Assembly: GCA_023264135.1 (NCBI GenBank)
Contig: JALQSZ010000069.1
Coordinates: 1-7,609, forward strand
Direction of reading: 5' to 3'
DNA from: Acidimicrobiales bacterium
GTDB lineage: Bacteria; Actinomycetota; Acidimicrobiia; Acidimicrobiales; Acidimicrobilacustridaceae
DNA length: 7,609 nucleotides
In this document: positions 6,283 through 7,609 of the stretch, in pieces
Numbering within the stretch: position 1 is the stretch's first letter
Layout of the letters: each line of letters opens with the position of its first letter
Notes under the pieces: model-generated
The model's input: only the letters and a program-made list of their open reading frames with translations
The model's database searches: none
Told to the model about the DNA's origin: nothing
Position numbers and translations under genes: made by a program

Positions 6283-6358
6283 TGGAGCCCGAGGAGGGAA
6301 TCGAACCCTCGACAACCTGTTTACAAGACAGGTGCTCTGCCAACTGAGCTACCCGGGC
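6283..6358 (-). tRNA. tRNA-Thr (anticodon TGT)
   Basis: A complete 76-nt cloverleaf on the minus strand: acceptor GCCCGGG/CTCGGGC with one G-T pair, D-arm GCTC/GAGC with loop AGTTGGCA, anticodon stem CCTGT/ACAGG with loop CTTGTAA, a five-base variable region, T-arm GAGGG/CCCTC with loop TTCGATT, discriminator T, and an encoded CCA at 6283-6285. The anticodon is TGT (bases 6323-6325 on the plus strand), reading ACA and, by wobble, other ACN threonine codons. It sits between the hydrolase and the membrane protein gene, both on the same strand. A TAGCCT (minus strand, 6370-6375) 11 nt upstream could be its -10 box. Confidence 0.97.
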
Positions 6359-6369
6359 GGGAACGAAGA

Positions 6370-6375
6370 GGCTAG
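6370..6375 (-). promoter_or_regulatory. Possible -10 box of the tRNA-Thr gene
   Basis: On the minus strand this reads TAGCCT, a TANNNT match whose end lies 11 nt before the first base of the mature tRNA, giving a very short 5' leader. The candidate -35 (TGGAGG at a 17-bp distance) is poor. The position is right for a tRNA promoter, but the motif is short. The tRNA could also be reached by transcription from the hydrolase gene, since no terminator with a T-run is visible between them. Confidence 0.35.
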
Positions 6376-6414
6376 GCGACGCGCCCACCTGCCTCCACAC
6401 TGCGCCGTCGGCGG

Positions 6415-7440
6415 CTAACTCGTAGGCGTTTGTGCTGAGCTTCCCGACCAGGTGTTGGCGCTCACGTTCGCCAACCAGTTGTCGAGCGCCAGATCATTGA
6501 CGTTGTCGTCGATGTTGTGCGTGCCCAATGGCGGAAGGTCGAACCAGGTCTGATTTGGACCAGCAGCGAGTGTCCACTGCGCAATTTCCGGCTGCCCTTG
6601 AGTGGAAATCAGCACGAGCGTGTCCTGACCGCCGTACGCGAAATAGGCGGGAGGAAGAATCGTTCCGGCAGAAGCCGCCGCCTTTGTGTACGTAATCGGC
6701 GAGAACGTTGCCACGATCGATGGATCACAACTCGGCATGCCGGCAATCACAGCGGGGCTCTCCTGTGCGCAACCCAACACCGCGTCAGTTCCAACAGTCC
6801 CGATTCCTCCTGTTTGCCACACCGTCGACAAATCACTCGGAGCAACCATTGCGATAATCCCGTCGAAGGCGACCTTTACGTTCTTCAGCGCGGACGGAAG
6901 CGAAGGATCAATGAATTGTCCTGACGACGCAGTGAGCGCTTCCATCAACGCAAGGTGTCCACCGGCGGATCCACCCGAAAGAACGAACGACGTCATATCA
7001 AGATTGAGCTGCTTCGCGTTGGCAATGATGTAGCGAATTGCGTGATCAACATCGTTCATGATCTGCGTTGCGCGAATTCCTGGTCCCGCTTCATCGGTGG
7101 CCAATCGATAATCGATCGAAACGATGTCCCATCCTTGAGCGAGCCGCGGCTTCAACTCATTGAGGATCCCCGTCGCGGCCTCGTTTGAAATTTGCGCAAA
7201 CTCAGCAGCGCGTTCTTGCTCTTCCTGGGCCTGAATCACCGCCGAAGTGTTTTGCTGCATTGACCCGCCGTACCAAGCACCACCGTGGATGTAGACGATG
7301 GTTCCTTGTGGATCGCCAGAAGACTGAAACACCTCAAGGTTCTGGTTGGGGTCTGATCCATACGACACCACGGTGGGCGTTGAAGCATCGGCCATGAGGT
7401 CGGTTGCCTGCACCGGTGGTGTCCAGGCCGGCACCGACAC
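6415..7440 (-). CDS. Alpha/beta hydrolase (BD-FAE/carboxylesterase-like), catalytic part
   Basis: The longest stop-free start gives 341 residues from a GTG at 7440. The domain is a complete serine esterase of the HGG type: oxyanion-hole HGGAW (52-56), DYRL (110-113), nucleophile elbow GGSAGG with Ser158, acid Asp273 in YGGQD, and His308 in GTHNID. Similar proteins include kynurenine formamidase-like/BD-FAE esterases and lipid or polyester esterases; the substrate is unknown. Between HGGAW and the DYRL strand there is a longer than usual, Glu/Gln-rich helical segment (~61-100), perhaps part of a lid. The GTG has no ribosome binding site, and the same frame continues upstream through a Thr-rich linker to a TAA at 7498-7500, beyond which lies a lipoprotein signal peptide in frame. 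The gene was therefore probably a lipoprotein esterase starting at 7593. Whether this part is still translated is uncertain. Confidence 0.85.
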   Translation of the reverse strand: MSVPAWTPPVQATDLMADASTPTVVSYGSDPNQNLEVFQSSGDPQGTIVYIHGGAWYGGSMQQNTSAVIQAQEEQERAAEFAQISNEAATGILNELKPRLAQGWDIVSIDYRLATDEAGPGIRATQIMNDVDHAIRYIIANAKQLNLDMTSFVLSGGSAGGHLALMEALTASSGQFIDPSLPSALKNVKVAFDGIIAMVAPSDLSTVWQTGGIGTVGTDAVLGCAQESPAVIAGMPSCDPSIVATFSPITYTKAAASAGTILPPAYFAYGGQDTLVLISTQGQPEIAQWTLAAGPNQTWFDLPPLGTHNIDDNVNDLALDNWLANVSANTWSGSSAQTPTS

Positions 7441-7497
7441 GGGCGTATTTGGGACCGCGCGCGACGTTGTCGTTGCACCAAGTGTCGTTGTCGTTGA

Positions 7498-7593
7498 TTA
7501 GGAATTCTTTGATGAACAGGCCGAAGCAAATGCCATCAGAGAGAGAAGCGCTATTCCCGCGGTCGCAAACTTCCGCCCACCAGTACTGCGCAT
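7498..7593 (-). pseudogene. Lipoprotein signal-peptide 5' fragment, cut by in-frame stop
   Basis: An ATG at 7593 with a good ribosome binding site (AGAGGG at 7601-7606, 7 nt away) opens a 31-residue peptide: MRSTGGRKFATAG, a hydrophobic core, lipobox ASAC with the lipidated Cys at 26, then SSKNS and a TAA stop at 7498-7500. In the same frame after the stop follows STTTTLGATTTSRAVPNTPV and then the alpha/beta hydrolase. Signal peptide, Cys, Thr-rich linker and enzyme are exactly the order of the phosphoesterase lipoprotein at 1257. The simplest reading is one gene (7593 to 6415) broken by a single nonsense codon; TCA (Ser) to TAA needs one change. A base-call error near the end of the sequence, or stop readthrough, are the alternatives. 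Confidence 0.75.
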
Positions 7594-7600
7594 TGTCGTT

Positions 7601-7606
7601 CCCTCT
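7601..7606 (-). promoter_or_regulatory. Ribosome binding site of the lipoprotein/hydrolase gene
   Basis: AGAGGG on the minus strand, 7 nt before the ATG at 7593. It fixes the original start of the lipoprotein-hydrolase reading frame at the signal peptide and not at the internal GTG at 7440, which has no such site. Confidence 0.65.
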
Positions 7607-7609
7607 CAG

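Noticed and set aside
6086..6400. Minus-strand open frame containing ARVAQLAEHLSCKQVVEGSIPSSGS
   Set aside because: This is the well-known false protein produced by translating a tRNA gene; the frame crosses tRNA-Thr and the start of the membrane protein gene.
1..7609. CRISPR array, insertion sequence, phage or toxin-antitoxin/defence system
   Set aside because: No spaced direct repeats, transposase or integrase motifs, or recognisable defence genes were seen on either strand; the genes are ordinary metabolic and envelope functions.

Overview
The window looks like an ordinary chromosomal stretch of a moderately GC-rich actinobacterium, most plausibly from class Acidimicrobiia or a relative. 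The reasons are the tail of a probable F420-type luciferase-like oxidoreductase, an alpha-methylacyl-CoA racemase-like CoA transferase, a DUF3263/LytR_C gene pair of the kind found in mycobacteria, Thr/Pro-rich linkers on secreted proteins, and a probable leaderless promoter of TANNNT type. The taxonomic call is inference; no marker gene such as rRNA is present.

Layout. Bases 1-26 are not biological: they match the 3' end of the Illumina TruSeq read-1 adapter, so the window starts at an untrimmed contig end. Genuine sequence begins at 27 with the last ~53 codons of the oxidoreductase (+). It converges on a glycerate kinase (-) across an 11-bp gap that is part of a perfect inverted repeat carrying both stop codons. 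A 65-bp divergent gap leads to a secreted metallophosphoesterase lipoprotein (+). This converges on a two-gene cistron (-): DUF3263 protein, then a single-pass membrane protein with a LytR_C domain (VirR-like). A 136-bp divergent region carries a likely promoter and a strong ribosome binding site for a family III CoA transferase (+). That gene converges, with 9 bp between, on a 628-residue polytopic membrane protein (-) of an uncharacterised, possibly GT-C-like family. Upstream of it lie a tRNA-Thr(TGT) gene (-) and an alpha/beta hydrolase (-).

The genes are not one pathway. The kinase and CoA transferase are central/lipid metabolism; the phosphoesterase, LytR_C protein, membrane protein and hydrolase belong to the cell envelope or the outside of the cell. 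No gene-free stretch exceeds 300 bases.

I found no convincing new system. The most notable points are a nonsense codon that separates a perfect lipoprotein signal peptide (with good ribosome binding site) from the intact catalytic domain of the hydrolase, the adapter remnant, the palindrome shared by two stop codons, the DUF3263/LytR_C synteny, and the undescribed membrane protein family.
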